From: Streptomyces triculaminicus
GTDB lineage: Bacteria; Actinomycetota; Actinomycetes; Streptomycetales; Streptomycetaceae
Reading direction: 5' to 3'
DNA length: 64,000 nt
Assembly: GCF_017349075.1 (NCBI RefSeq)
Contig: NZ_JAFMOF010000001.1
Span: 248,001-312,000 of the forward strand
The notes under the pieces are model-generated. The model was given only the letters and a program-made list of their open reading frames with translations, made no database searches and was not told where the DNA came from. Below, piece after piece: positions 22,505 to 33,027 of this stretch (position 1 is its first letter; the number at the start of each line of letters is the position of its first letter). Both the position numbers and the translations under genes were made by a program.

Positions 22505-24151
22505 CTATCGCGCCCCGAAGACCTGGGTCCACCTCGGGCCGCCGGGGGCCTTGTTGATGCCGATGCCGATCTCCTTGAAGCTGCAGTTGAGGATGTTCTT
22601 GCGGTGGCCGGAGCTGTTCATCCAGGAGTCCATGACCGAGGCGGGGGTCTGCTGCCCGTAGGCGATGTTCTCGCCGTAGGTGCTCCACTGGTAGCCGGCG
22701 GCGGTGATGCGCTCGCCGGGGCCCTTGCCGTCGGGGTTGGTGTGGTCGAAGAAGCCGCGGGCGGCCATGTCGTCGGAGTGGCCCTGGGCGGCGGCGTCGA
22801 GGAGGCTGTTCTCCGTCACCGGCGAGCAACCGGCCTTCGCGCGCTCGGCGTTCACGAGGTCGACGACCTGCTGGGCGAGGGGCCCGCCACCGCCGGAGGG
22901 GGCCTTGGTCTTGCGCGGGGTGGGCTTGGGCGCGGCGGCCGTGCGCTCGGGGGCGTCGGCGGAGGAGGACGGGGACGCCTTGGCCGAGGCCTTGGCCCCC
23001 GGCGTGGAGCTGCTGGGCGACGGGCTGGCCGAGGCCGACGCGCTGGGCTTGGCGGACTGCGAAGCGGTGGGGCGCAGCGGCGACGGCTCGCCGGCGTTGA
23101 GCTGCTTCAGGTCGCTCGTGGCGGCGTCCGCCTCGGTCCTGACGGTCTTCTCGGGCTCGCTCTGGAAGAGGTAGCCGCCGCCGAGCACGCCGCCGGCTAT
23201 GAGGGCCAGCACGCCGGCGCCGACCGCGGCCCGCCGGGTCGTGCGGTTCGTACGGGGTGCCCCGTGGCCACGGCCGGCGCGTCGGCCGTGACCGCTCGCG
23301 CGGCGGGCCTGGGCGCGGCCGCCCATCGGGGCGGCGTGGGCCACCGACTGCGTCGGCAGCGTCGCGGCGCCACGCCACCAGCCGAGCAGCGCGCCCCCGA
23401 GGGGCACCAGGCCGAGGCCGACGAGCAGCCCCTCGGCCGGGACCAGCACGGCCAGGGCGCCGGTGCAGCGGCCGCAGCCGCGCACGTGGCGGGCGATGCG
23501 CTTGCGCCACAGCGCGGAGGGGACGCCGTCCCAGGTGGCGGTGGTCTCGGCGAGCTGCGGGCAGCGGGGTTGGACGGCGAGCGCCTGGACCACGCCCCGG
23601 GCGATGTCCAGCTGGGCCTTGGTGCGCTGGATGCGCACGGCCGCGTGCTGGGGGGTGAGCTCGAGCGCGGAGGCGACCTCGGCGCGGGTCAGCTCGCCGG
23701 CGGCCTCCAGCCACCACAGCGACAGGACCTCCTGCTCGCCCTCGTCGAGCCAGCGGGTGGCCTCGGCGGCCTCCTTGCGCTGCCCCGCGAGACCCAGTCG
23801 CACGATGGTCAGGTCGACGAAGTCGGCCTTGGGGTCGGCGATCTCGCCGACCACGTCCTGCAGGCCACTGACGGGAGCCTCGGGGTGGGGCTCCCGGCAG
23901 TGGCTGCGTATCTGGTTCATGGTGATCGCGACGAGCCAGGAGCGGAAGCTCGCGGGATCGCGCAGCCCGTCGAGGCCGTTGATCACGCGGAGCATGGTGT
24001 CCTGGACGACGTCGTCGACGTCCGCGTGGCCGTTGAGGGCCCGCCCGACGATGTTGTAGACCAACGGCAGGTGGGTGGCGACGAGCTCGTCCTGGGCCGC
24101 CGTGTCACCGGCCCGCGCCGCCTCGATCACGGCCACGCTCACACTCTTCAC
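22505..24151 (-). CDS. ECF sigma factor fused to a transmembrane segment and extracytoplasmic CAP/SCP domain
   Basis: 548 residues from GTG 24151 (GAGGTG RBS). Residues about 20-90 are sigma region 2 and about 135-190 region 4. A Cys/His cluster follows (H222, C226, C229, in RHVRGCGRC) that resembles a zinc-binding anti-sigma element. A hydrophobic stretch lies at about 232-258, then an Arg-rich patch, a clear membrane helix (about 308-328), a long Ser/Pro/Ala/Lys linker (about 355-420) and a complete CAP/SCP domain (425-548) with GHSDDMAARGFFDH, YGENIAYG and SSGHRKNIL. So RNA-polymerase-binding and extracellular sensing modules sit in one chain. It probably reports on the cell envelope, with release by proteolysis as one possible mechanism; both are inference. 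The number of membrane crossings (one or two) decides which side the CAP domain faces. Confidence 0.88.
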   Translation of the reverse strand: MKSVSVAVIEAARAGDTAAQDELVATHLPLVYNIVGRALNGHADVDDVVQDTMLRVINGLDGLRDPASFRSWLVAITMNQIRSHCREPHPEAPVSGLQDVVGEIADPKADFVDLTIVRLGLAGQRKEAAEATRWLDEGEQEVLSLWWLEAAGELTRAEVASALELTPQHAAVRIQRTKAQLDIARGVVQALAVQPRCPQLAETTATWDGVPSALWRKRIARHVRGCGRCTGALAVLVPAEGLLVGLGLVPLGGALLGWWRGAATLPTQSVAHAAPMGGRAQARRASGHGRRAGRGHGAPRTNRTTRRAAVGAGVLALIAGGVLGGGYLFQSEPEKTVRTEADAATSDLKQLNAGEPSPLRPTASQSAKPSASASASPSPSSSTPGAKASAKASPSSSADAPERTAAAPKPTPRKTKAPSGGGGPLAQQVVDLVNAERAKAGCSPVTENSLLDAAAQGHSDDMAARGFFDHTNPDGKGPGERITAAGYQWSTYGENIAYGQQTPASVMDSWMNSSGHRKNILNCSFKEIGIGINKAPGGPRWTQVFGAR

Positions 24152-24261
24152 GCCCGCACCTCTTTCCGCACCCGCCACGTTGGCGTTCGATCCGACACCT
24201 AGGAGACCGGGGATCGGCCCGCAGATAACAAAAAGTTGGGTGCGAATGTACGACAGACTTT

Positions 24262-25284
24262 TCAGGCATCTGTATCGATCAAGAACTCACGGACGATTCC
24301 CGGAGCCGCGTACTCCGCGAACTCGGCCGCTTCCGCCGCCGACATGTCCCGAATGCGATATCCGTCCTCCCCTCCGGGCACCGCCGCAGTGAGAGTGACC
24401 ACACCTGCCCGGAGCGCAAAGGGCGTATCGGTAAATGTCCAGGCCTGTACGGCATTCCGGGCGAGGGTCACCGTCTCCCGTCCGAACGTGCCGGATCGCA
24501 CGACGAGATAGCGGCCTCGGACGGCGTGCCCGAGCCCCCGGTAAGCGTCCCGGGCGAGGATCAGCGCGACCGGAGTGACGGCCAGCGCCCAGCCCGCCGC
24601 GCAGGCGAGCAGCACGGGCAGTGCGAGCAGCCACCCCAGCACCGCGAGCACCACGACCACCGGCAGCACCCACCAGCCGAGGGCGGCCACGACCCGTCGC
24701 CGCAGACCGGCCCGGGGATGCCCGCGCAGCCCGGCCACGTCCACGCCCTCGCCCTCGCCGAGCACGCCCGCGCACACCCGCTCGGCCTCCGCCTTCGGCG
24801 ACGGCGGCAGGACCACGCTGCGGGTGCGGTTCTGGTCGCGGTTGCCGAGGCCGCCCGCCACGGCCCGTACGGACGCTCCGCCGCCGGCCCGCAGCAGCAG
24901 CGGCTCACGCAGCGCGACCCCGCACAGCTGATCGGGCGCGATGGAGACGGCGTCCTTGCCCGAAAGGCCCCGGCGGACGGTGAGGCCGCCCTCGGCGGTG
25001 CGCTCGAGCCGGTACCGCGACCAGGTCAGGGCGTGCAGGCCCAGCGCGCCCGCCACGCCCAGCGCGGTCATGGCCGCGAGCGCCAGGGGGACGGACACCC
25101 ACAGCGCGTCGCCGCCGAACGCCTCGGCCAGGCGCCGCACGAAGCCGAGCCGCCAGGGTTTGACGCCCGTCGCCTTGAGGATCTTCCACACCGTTCCGGC
25201 GGCGATGAGGACGCCTCCCCAGACCCAGAAGGTGAGCGGGGCGTAGCGGAGCCGGCGGATGTCCGCCGTGGCGAGGACCGTCAC
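24262..25284 (-). CDS. Bacterial PH-domain (bPH2) membrane protein, YdbT-like
   Basis: 340 residues from GTG 25284, overlapping the upstream PH gene by 4 bp. Two bPH2 regions (about 65-150 and 250-330) are separated by hydrophobic helices, including a long pair near 190-245 (ALGWWVLPVVVVLAVLGWLLALPVLLACAAG is part of it). The first ORF segment also has membrane spans near residues 15-35 and 55-80. YdbS/YdbT-type pairs occur widely in Gram-positive bacteria; in Bacillus the pair affects resistance to a bacteriocin. No direct function is assigned here. Confidence 0.8.
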   Translation of the reverse strand: MTVLATADIRRLRYAPLTFWVWGGVLIAAGTVWKILKATGVKPWRLGFVRRLAEAFGGDALWVSVPLALAAMTALGVAGALGLHALTWSRYRLERTAEGGLTVRRGLSGKDAVSIAPDQLCGVALREPLLLRAGGGASVRAVAGGLGNRDQNRTRSVVLPPSPKAEAERVCAGVLGEGEGVDVAGLRGHPRAGLRRRVVAALGWWVLPVVVVLAVLGWLLALPVLLACAAGWALAVTPVALILARDAYRGLGHAVRGRYLVVRSGTFGRETVTLARNAVQAWTFTDTPFALRAGVVTLTAAVPGGEDGYRIRDMSAAEAAEFAEYAAPGIVREFLIDTDA

Positions 25285-25793
25285 GCCGCCACCCCCGTCC
25301 GGATGCGCTCGGCCAGCGTCCGGGCCTCGGCCTCGGGCACGCCCGCGATCCGCAGGTCGGCCGCGGTGGAGCCGGTGGTGACGGTGACGGTGGCGAGCCC
25401 GTACAGCCGCTGCAACGGTCCGCGCCGGACGGCGACGTCGCGCACGCCGGCCAGGGCGACGATCCGGCGCCGTCGCCAGTACCAGCCGCTCGCCGCGTAG
25501 ACGGCCGACTCCCCCACCTCCCAAGCGTGGGTGCGACAGCGCCGGGCGGGCGCGAGAAGGGCGTAGCCGAGCGCGGGGGCGAGGGCGGCGGCGGTGAGCG
25601 GGGCCAGCCAGAACAGCGCCCCGGGAAAGAAGAGGGCCGACGGGGCGAGGAGGGCGCCGGAGACGAGGAGCGCCGGGCCGCCGACGGCGAGCCAGGCCCG
25701 GGCGGTCCACCAGCGGCGGGCGCGGGGGCCGGCGCGGTGCCGTGGGGGCCGGAGCCGCCCGATTTGAGAATGGTGCGGGTTTCCGGCCACCAT
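25281..25793 (-). CDS. Bacterial PH-domain (bPH2) membrane protein, YdbS-like
   Basis: 170 residues from ATG 25793; an ATG at 25802 three codons upstream is equally possible. Basic N terminus (GRLRPPRHRAGPRARRWW), two hydrophobic helices (about 34-52 and 58-80), then a single bPH2 domain (about 88-165). It forms a two-gene operon with the YdbT-like gene (GTGA overlap) and is divergent from a TetR regulator across 87 bp that holds a long inverted repeat, so it is a likely TetR target. Confidence 0.75.
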   Translation of the reverse strand: MVAGNPHHSQIGRLRPPRHRAGPRARRWWTARAWLAVGGPALLVSGALLAPSALFFPGALFWLAPLTAAALAPALGYALLAPARRCRTHAWEVGESAVYAASGWYWRRRRIVALAGVRDVAVRRGPLQRLYGLATVTVTTGSTAADLRIAGVPEAEARTLAERIRTGVAA

Positions 25794-25811
25794 GTCCCCC
25801 ATTCTTTCCAA

Positions 25812-25856
25812 GTCAGTTGTACTGCCAGGCCCGCAGCGTATGGCAATACAACTGAC
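25812..25856. promoter_or_regulatory. Long inverted repeat, likely TetR operator
   Basis: GTCAGTTGTACTGCCA (25812-25827) and TGGCAATACAACTGAC (25841-25856) are inverted copies with one mismatch in 16, separated by 13 bp. They lie between the divergent PH-domain operon and the tetR gene. The outer ten bases pair perfectly. Confidence 0.75.
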
Positions 25857-25880
25857 CTGTAAAAACGAGAGGCAGGAAAC

Positions 25881-26480
25881 GTGCCCAAGCGTGTCGATCA
25901 CGACGAACGCCGACGCCGCATCGCCGAGGCCCTCTGGCGGATCGCGTCCACGCGCGGCCTCGAGGGCGCGAGCCTGCGCGACGTGGCGGCCGAGGCGGGC
26001 ATCTCGCTCGGGCAGCTGCAGCACTACTTCCGCAGCAAGGGCGACATGCTGGTGTTCGCGCTCGAGCACGTCAACGAGCTCGCCGCGCGGCGCGTCCGGG
26101 CGCGCGTCGAGGCGTCGGCGACCGCTCCCTCGCCGCGCGTGATCCTGCGCGAGTCGGTCGCCGAGATGCTGCCGCTGGACGACGAGAGCCGCAGCGGCAA
26201 CCTGGTGCAGGTCGCGTACTTCCTGCAGGCCGTGCACGACGAACGGCTGCGGGAACATGCGAAGGAGGGCGTTCCGCTGCTGCGGGCGCTGTTCGCGGAC
26301 CAGATCCGGCGGGCGATGGCGGAGGGTCAGATCGCCCCGGACCGCGACCCGGACACCGAGGCGACGCTGCTGATCTGCCTGGTCGACGGGCTGACCAGCT
26401 ACACGCTGCTCGACGTGCACTCGCCGGCCGAGGCGCTGGCGCTGGCCGACGCCCACCTGGACCGGCTGTTCACGCCGTAG
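25881..26480 (+). CDS. TetR family regulator
   Basis: 199 residues from GTG 25881 (AGGAAA RBS). The HTH is RDVAAEAGISLGQLQHYFRSKGDML (about 34-58), and the ligand domain occupies the rest with an acidic, Leu-rich core typical of BetI/TetR_C_6-like members. It is divergent from two PH-domain genes with a strong inverted repeat between, and its 3' end overlaps the convergent FUSC gene by 11 bp. The ligand is unknown. Confidence 0.88.
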   Translation: MPKRVDHDERRRRIAEALWRIASTRGLEGASLRDVAAEAGISLGQLQHYFRSKGDMLVFALEHVNELAARRVRARVEASATAPSPRVILRESVAEMLPLDDESRSGNLVQVAYFLQAVHDERLREHAKEGVPLLRALFADQIRRAMAEGQIAPDRDPDTEATLLICLVDGLTSYTLLDVHSPAEALALADAHLDRLFTP

Positions 26481-28569
26481 GCCGCCCCGGCGCCTCCCGC
26501 CGCCTGCGCGGCGCCACGGCGTCCGCCAGCTCGTCCACGGCGTCCAGTAGCAGTTCGGTCGCCCGGACCGCCACGCCCTCCTCGTCCACGGCCGCCCGCC
26601 ACGCGGCGTACGCCTCGTGCGGCGCGGTCCAGTCCGGGCGGCGGCGCTCCCGTACGGCCGCCGTCGCGTCCGGCAGGGCGTCGCGCAGGGCGGCGGCGAA
26701 GGCCTCGGCGCCCGGCGACGGCGGGGCGTCGCTGTCGGGGAGGTGAGCCTCCATCAGCATGGTGGCCCGGCCCATCATGGCCATGGCCGACTCCGCCGCG
26801 CGCTCCGCGCGGCGGGAGATGCCGCGGTGGCGCACCGGCTCCTTCTCCGCGCGGGCGACGGCCTCCTCCCATTCCAGGCGGGCCGCCCGCTGGTCCAGCA
26901 GGGCCTCGCGCACCCGGCGCGGCTTGCGGACGTCGGGGTGGGCGTAGCGGGCGAGGACCGCGAGGGCGTAGCGGCCGTTGGCGTCGAGCCAGTCGGCGAG
27001 GCGGTCGCGCAGCCGGAGCGTCTCCCAGGCGGGGAAGACGGCGTACGCGGCGAGCGCCAGCAGTCCGCCCAGCAGGGTCAGTGCGAGGCGGGCCCAGACG
27101 GTCTGCGACCAGCCCTCGCCCGCGATGCCCAGCAGGAAGACGACGTAGGCGGCGATGCAGGTGGAGGCGACGCTGTAGCCCGTGCGCATCAGCAGGTACA
27201 TCAGCCCGATGCACAGCACGGCCAGCCCCGCGCACACGTACATGCCCGGGTGGAACAGCGCCATCAGCCCGCCGGCGAGCCAGACGCCGACCACGGTCCC
27301 GGCGAAGCGGGCGACGCCGCGCGAGTAGGTCTGGGCGAAGTCGGGACGCATGACCATCACCGAGGTCATGGGGGCCCAGTAGCCGTGCCCGAGGGGCAGC
27401 ATGGAGCCCAGGGCGTAGCCGAGCGAGACCACCGCCGTGACCCGCACGGCGTGCCGTCCGATGGCCGAGGACCAGCGCGCCTCGCGGCGCAGGGCGCGCA
27501 GGCCGACGGGCACGAGGCGGGGCACGGAGGGGCGCAGCAGGTGGCGGCGCTCCTCGGGGACGGTGGGGCGGGTGGACTCGACGCGTTCGTCGGCGGACTC
27601 CACGACGTCGGCGAGGAGCACGATCAGCCGTAGCGCGGACCGTTGGGCGGCGCCCGTGAGCACCGGGCGGGTCTCGTCGGGCACGTCCAGCGCGGCCATG
27701 GCCTCCGGGCTGACCTTCACCGGCCGCCCCCAGCGGACCGCGTGCGCCACCGCGTCGAGGACGGCCGCCGCGGCGCCGAGCAGTTCGCGGACCCGGTCGC
27801 GCTCGGGGCCTTCGGGGGGCGCGCCGAGGACGGGGTCGGCGAGCGAGGCCAGTACGGGCCGCAGCCGTTCGGCGAGGCCGCGCGGGCCGCCGAGCTGGCC
27901 GGGCCGCCGTCGGGCCTGACGCGGGGTCATGGCGGCGGCGCTGCGGGCGTCCATCAGCGGCTGCGGGTCGAAGGTGGCCACCGGGTCGTGGCGGAGCCGG
28001 CGCGCGTAGTCGGCCTCGGCGGCGAGCGCGTCGGCGAGGGCGTCGCGCTGGCGCCCCCAGGGCCGGATGGGGAAGACGACGATGAGCGCGGCCTGCACGA
28101 GCCCGCCGAAGGCGATCAGGCCGGCGTGGTGCAGCGCCCCCAGCACGGAGGTGGGCAGGGTCACGGTGAACAGCATGACGGCGACCATCTGCGAGGACAC
28201 CATCCCCGAGACGGGCCCGATCGCCCAGGCCATGCCCGCCAGCAGCGTCCACAGGGCCAGCAGGACGACGAAGAGCACATGGTTCGCGATGGCCATGTAG
28301 CCCACGAACGTGCTGAAGGCCAGCCCCATCGCCACGGCGAGCGCGAGGACCGGCCGCGGCCGCCAGCTGCGCTGGAAGGTCGCCAGTCCCGAGGCGAACG
28401 CGCCGAACGCCGAGGACACCGCGAGCCGTGGGGTGCCCAGCCACAGCGTGAGTCCGATGACGATCGCGACACCGCACGCGCCGCGCAGCGCGACCATCGG
28501 CTCCAGGCTGGCCTTCTCGATCGTCAGCCCGGCGCGTGCGGTGTCCTTCAGCGCGCTCGACCAGGTCAT
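26470..28569 (-). CDS. FUSC family membrane protein (aromatic-acid-exporter-like)
   Basis: 699 residues. There are two blocks of about six membrane helices (residues roughly 28-170 and 370-510), each followed by a soluble helical region. The second block shows the fusaric-acid-resistance core GYWAPMTSVMVMRPDFAQTYSRGVARFAGTVVG. Relatives (AaeB, FUSC, YccS) export aromatic acids or amphiphiles. No membrane-fusion partner is adjacent, as expected in a Gram-positive. It is convergent with tetR, so regulation by that protein is possible but not indicated by promoter position. Confidence 0.82.
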   Translation of the reverse strand: MTWSSALKDTARAGLTIEKASLEPMVALRGACGVAIVIGLTLWLGTPRLAVSSAFGAFASGLATFQRSWRPRPVLALAVAMGLAFSTFVGYMAIANHVLFVVLLALWTLLAGMAWAIGPVSGMVSSQMVAVMLFTVTLPTSVLGALHHAGLIAFGGLVQAALIVVFPIRPWGRQRDALADALAAEADYARRLRHDPVATFDPQPLMDARSAAAMTPRQARRRPGQLGGPRGLAERLRPVLASLADPVLGAPPEGPERDRVRELLGAAAAVLDAVAHAVRWGRPVKVSPEAMAALDVPDETRPVLTGAAQRSALRLIVLLADVVESADERVESTRPTVPEERRHLLRPSVPRLVPVGLRALRREARWSSAIGRHAVRVTAVVSLGYALGSMLPLGHGYWAPMTSVMVMRPDFAQTYSRGVARFAGTVVGVWLAGGLMALFHPGMYVCAGLAVLCIGLMYLLMRTGYSVASTCIAAYVVFLLGIAGEGWSQTVWARLALTLLGGLLALAAYAVFPAWETLRLRDRLADWLDANGRYALAVLARYAHPDVRKPRRVREALLDQRAARLEWEEAVARAEKEPVRHRGISRRAERAAESAMAMMGRATMLMEAHLPDSDAPPSPGAEAFAAALRDALPDATAAVRERRRPDWTAPHEAYAAWRAAVDEEGVAVRATELLLDAVDELADAVAPRRRREAPGRPTA

Positions 28570-28619
28570 GCCCCGAGCTTACGGTCCATACCGAAGCAAA
28601 CCGGGGCAACCCAACCGGC

Positions 28620-30113
<1,494 letters not shown>

Positions 30114-30133
30114 CTGCTCGGCCTTCCTTACGG

Positions 30134-32017
30134 TCAAAGATAACGACGACGGGCGGCGGCGTTGCGGTCGTACTCCTCCCGGGCCGTCACGGCCGCCGGG
30201 CGGGTCGCGGTCTCGGCGACAGGCACATCCCACCACGCCTGCGCCGGAGGCGCGCCGGACACTGTGTCGGCTGTTTCGGTCTCCACATAGACACATGTGG
30301 GCCGGTCCGAGGCGCGCGCCTCGGCGAGCGCCGCGCCCAGCTCGCGGGTGGTGCGGGCGCGCAGCACGGTCATGCCGAGGGAGGCGGCGTTGGCGGCCAG
30401 GTCGACGGGCAGCGGATCGCCGGTGTACGTGCCGTCGGGCGCCCGGAAGCGGTAGGCGGTGCCGTAGCGCTCGCCGCCGACGGACTCCGAGAGCCCGCCG
30501 ATCGAGGCGTAGCCGTGGTTCTGCACGATGATCACCTTGATCGCGACGCCCTCCTGCACGGCCGTGACGAGCTCGGTCGGCATCATCAGGTACGTGCCGT
30601 CGCCGACCAGGGCCCACACGGGCCGGCCGGGGTCGGCGAGCCGTACGCCGATGGCGGCCGGGATCTCGTAGCCCATGCAGGAGTAGCCGTACTCCAGGTG
30701 GTACTGGCGGCGGGAGCGGGCCCGCCAGAGCTTGTGCAGGTCGCCCGGCAGCGAGCCCGCCGCGTTGATGATCACGTCCTCGTCGCCCACCACGGCGTCC
30801 AGCGCGCCGAGCACCTGCGCCTGGGTGGGGCGGGCACCGTCGCCCCGGCCGTCCCGCGACGAGTACGCGCGCGTGACCGTCGCCTCCCACTCCGCCTTCC
30901 CGGCGGTGTACGCACTGGCGTACGCGTCCGGGACGCGGTGACCGGCCAGCCGCTCGGTCAGCGCCTCGAGCCCGGTGCGGGCGTCGGCGACGAGCGGCAG
31001 GCCGGCCATCTTGTGGGCGTCGTAGGGGGTGATGTTGAGGTTGACGAAGCGGACGCCCGGGGCGGCGAAGAGGGTGGCGGACGCGGTGGTGAAGTCGCTG
31101 TAGCGGGTGCCGACCCCGATGACGACGTCGGCGCCGGCGGCGAGCGCGTCGGCGACGGCGGTGCCGGTGTGGCCGATGCCGCCGACGTCGCACGGGTGGT
31201 CGTGGCGCAGCGAGCCCTTGCCCGCCTGGGTGGAGGCGACGGGGATGCCGGTGGCGTCGGCGAGGGCGCGCAGGGCGTCCTCGGCCTCGCTGTGGTGGAC
31301 CCCGCCGCCGGCGATCAGCAGGGGCCGCCGGGCGGCCCGTACCGCCGCGGCCGCAGCCTCGAGCTCCGCCGGGTCGGGGGCGGGACGGCGTACGGGCCAG
31401 ACGCGGTCGGCGAGGAACTCCTCCGGCCAGTCGTACGCCTCCGCCTGCACGTCCTGCGGCAGGGCGAGGGTGACGGCGCCGGTCTCGACGGGGTCGGCGA
31501 GGACGCGCGCCGCCTGGAGGGCGGCGGGGATCAGCGCCTCGGGGCGGGTGATCCGGTCGAAGAAGCGGGAGACCGGGCGCAGGCAGTCGTTGACGGAGAC
31601 GTCGCCCGCGCCGGGGTGTTCGAGCTGCTGCAGGACGGGGTCGGCGGGACGGGTGGCGAAGGTGTCGCCGGGCAGCAGGAGGACGGGCAGCCGGTTGATC
31701 GTGGCGAGGGCGGCGCCGGTGACGAGGTTGGTGGCGCCGGGGCCGATGGAGGTGGTGACGGCGTGGGCGGAGAGCCGGTCGTTGTGCCGGGCGTATCCGA
31801 CGGCGGCGTGCACCATTGCCTGTTCGTTGCGGCCCTGGAGGTAGGGCAGCGCGTCCCCGGACTCCAGCAGGGCCTGGCCGACGCCGGCGACGTTGCCGTG
31901 GCCGAAGATGCCCCAGCAGGCGGCGATCAGGCGGTGCCGGCGGCCGTCGCGCTCGGTGTACTGGTGGGCGAGGAACTCCACCAGCGCCTGGGCGACGGTG
32001 AGCCGTCGGGTCGTCAT
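30134..32017 (-). CDS. iolD: 3D-(3,5/4)-trihydroxycyclohexane-1,2-dione hydrolase
   Basis: 627 residues, a ThDP-dependent enzyme. The N-terminal pyrimidine-binding domain carries FGHGNVAGVGQALLE and the conserved Glu in YLQGRNEQAM; the central domain and the C-terminal ThDP-Mg motif (GDGTYLMMPTELVTA, then NHGYASIGGL) follow. It opens the inositol ring by hydrolysis to 5-deoxyglucuronate. ATG 32017 has a GAGG RBS and lies 11 bp after iolB. Confidence 0.96.
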   Translation of the reverse strand: MTTRRLTVAQALVEFLAHQYTERDGRRHRLIAACWGIFGHGNVAGVGQALLESGDALPYLQGRNEQAMVHAAVGYARHNDRLSAHAVTTSIGPGATNLVTGAALATINRLPVLLLPGDTFATRPADPVLQQLEHPGAGDVSVNDCLRPVSRFFDRITRPEALIPAALQAARVLADPVETGAVTLALPQDVQAEAYDWPEEFLADRVWPVRRPAPDPAELEAAAAAVRAARRPLLIAGGGVHHSEAEDALRALADATGIPVASTQAGKGSLRHDHPCDVGGIGHTGTAVADALAAGADVVIGVGTRYSDFTTASATLFAAPGVRFVNLNITPYDAHKMAGLPLVADARTGLEALTERLAGHRVPDAYASAYTAGKAEWEATVTRAYSSRDGRGDGARPTQAQVLGALDAVVGDEDVIINAAGSLPGDLHKLWRARSRRQYHLEYGYSCMGYEIPAAIGVRLADPGRPVWALVGDGTYLMMPTELVTAVQEGVAIKVIIVQNHGYASIGGLSESVGGERYGTAYRFRAPDGTYTGDPLPVDLAANAASLGMTVLRARTTRELGAALAEARASDRPTCVYVETETADTVSGAPPAQAWWDVPVAETATRPAAVTAREEYDRNAAARRRYL

Positions 32018-32028
32018 CAAGGGCCTCC

Positions 32029-32922
32029 TCAGGGCGCTTCGTACAGCGGCAGGCGGGGGTCGGGGTCCTGGCCGGGCCAGGTGGAGCGGATCCAGGCGTG
32101 GGCGGGGTGGTCGCGGATGAGCCACTCGCGGCCAGGGCCGGGGCCGGCCATCACGTTGAGGTAGTACATGGCGTGGCCGGGCGCCGCGATGGAAGGACCG
32201 TGCCAGCCGTCGGGGATCAGCACGGCGTCGCCGGTGCGGACCTCGGCGAGGACGTCCGTGCCCTTCTCGCGGGACGGCGACACGCGCTGGTAGCCGAGGC
32301 CCGCCTCGCCGCCGGGAGCGGCGGCGATCTCGAAGTAGTAGATCTCCTCGAGCTCCGACTCCTCGCCGGCGTGGTGCTCGTCGTGCTTGTGGGGCGGGTA
32401 GGAGGACCAGTTGCCGCCCGGGGTGAGGACCTCGACCGCGATGAGCCGCTCGCACGCGAAGACGTCGGCGGCGGCGAAGTTGTTGACCTGGCGGGAGCAG
32501 CTGCCGGTGCCGCGCAGTTCGACGGGGACGGCGGAGGCGGGCACGTGCCGGGCGGGCAGCGCCCGCTCGCAGCGCGCCCCGGCGAGCGCGAACCGTCCCC
32601 CACCAGGTGAGGTCAGCGTGGTGCGCGCGTCGCGCGGGACGTAGGCGAAGTCGGTGACGGCGGTGAAGACGCTGTCGCGGCCGTTCAGTTCGAACGTCAT
32701 CTCGCCGCCGCCGTCACCGGTGGTGGTGACGGTGCAGCCGCCGGCAAGGGGCAGCACGATCCACTCGCTGTCGCCGGCGTCGAAGGTGTGGGCCGCGCCC
32801 GGCCGCAGGGTCACCACCCGCAGCGAGGAGTACGTCCATCCGGCGCGCTCCGGTCCGATGTCCAGGTCGTAGGCGCCGTCGGCGCCGGCTCCGGCGGGCA
32901 GGTGTCGGTGGTCAGAGGTCAT
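32029..32922 (-). CDS. iolB: 5-deoxy-glucuronate isomerase
   Basis: 297 residues, a double cupin of the IolB family. Metal-binding histidines are visible in YPPHKHDEH and the Glu-rich ESELEEIYYFEI segment, and WHGPSIAAPGHAMYYLNVMAGP is the family's C-terminal core. It isomerises 5-deoxyglucuronate to 2-deoxy-5-keto-gluconate. It is the third gene in the minus arm, separated by 105 bp from the aldolase gene; that gap shows no clear feature. Confidence 0.95.
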   Translation of the reverse strand: MTSDHRHLPAGAGADGAYDLDIGPERAGWTYSSLRVVTLRPGAAHTFDAGDSEWIVLPLAGGCTVTTTGDGGGEMTFELNGRDSVFTAVTDFAYVPRDARTTLTSPGGGRFALAGARCERALPARHVPASAVPVELRGTGSCSRQVNNFAAADVFACERLIAVEVLTPGGNWSSYPPHKHDEHHAGEESELEEIYYFEIAAAPGGEAGLGYQRVSPSREKGTDVLAEVRTGDAVLIPDGWHGPSIAAPGHAMYYLNVMAGPGPGREWLIRDHPAHAWIRSTWPGQDPDPRLPLYEAP

Positions 32923-33027
32923 GCGCGTCTCTCCTCGCTCGGCACGCCGGACAGGTCGTCAGGGGCCGCTCGCCGCCGTAGCGGAAGGCCTTCCTCCGTT
33001 TCCGGCGCTGCGCCGGTGCGGACGCGG

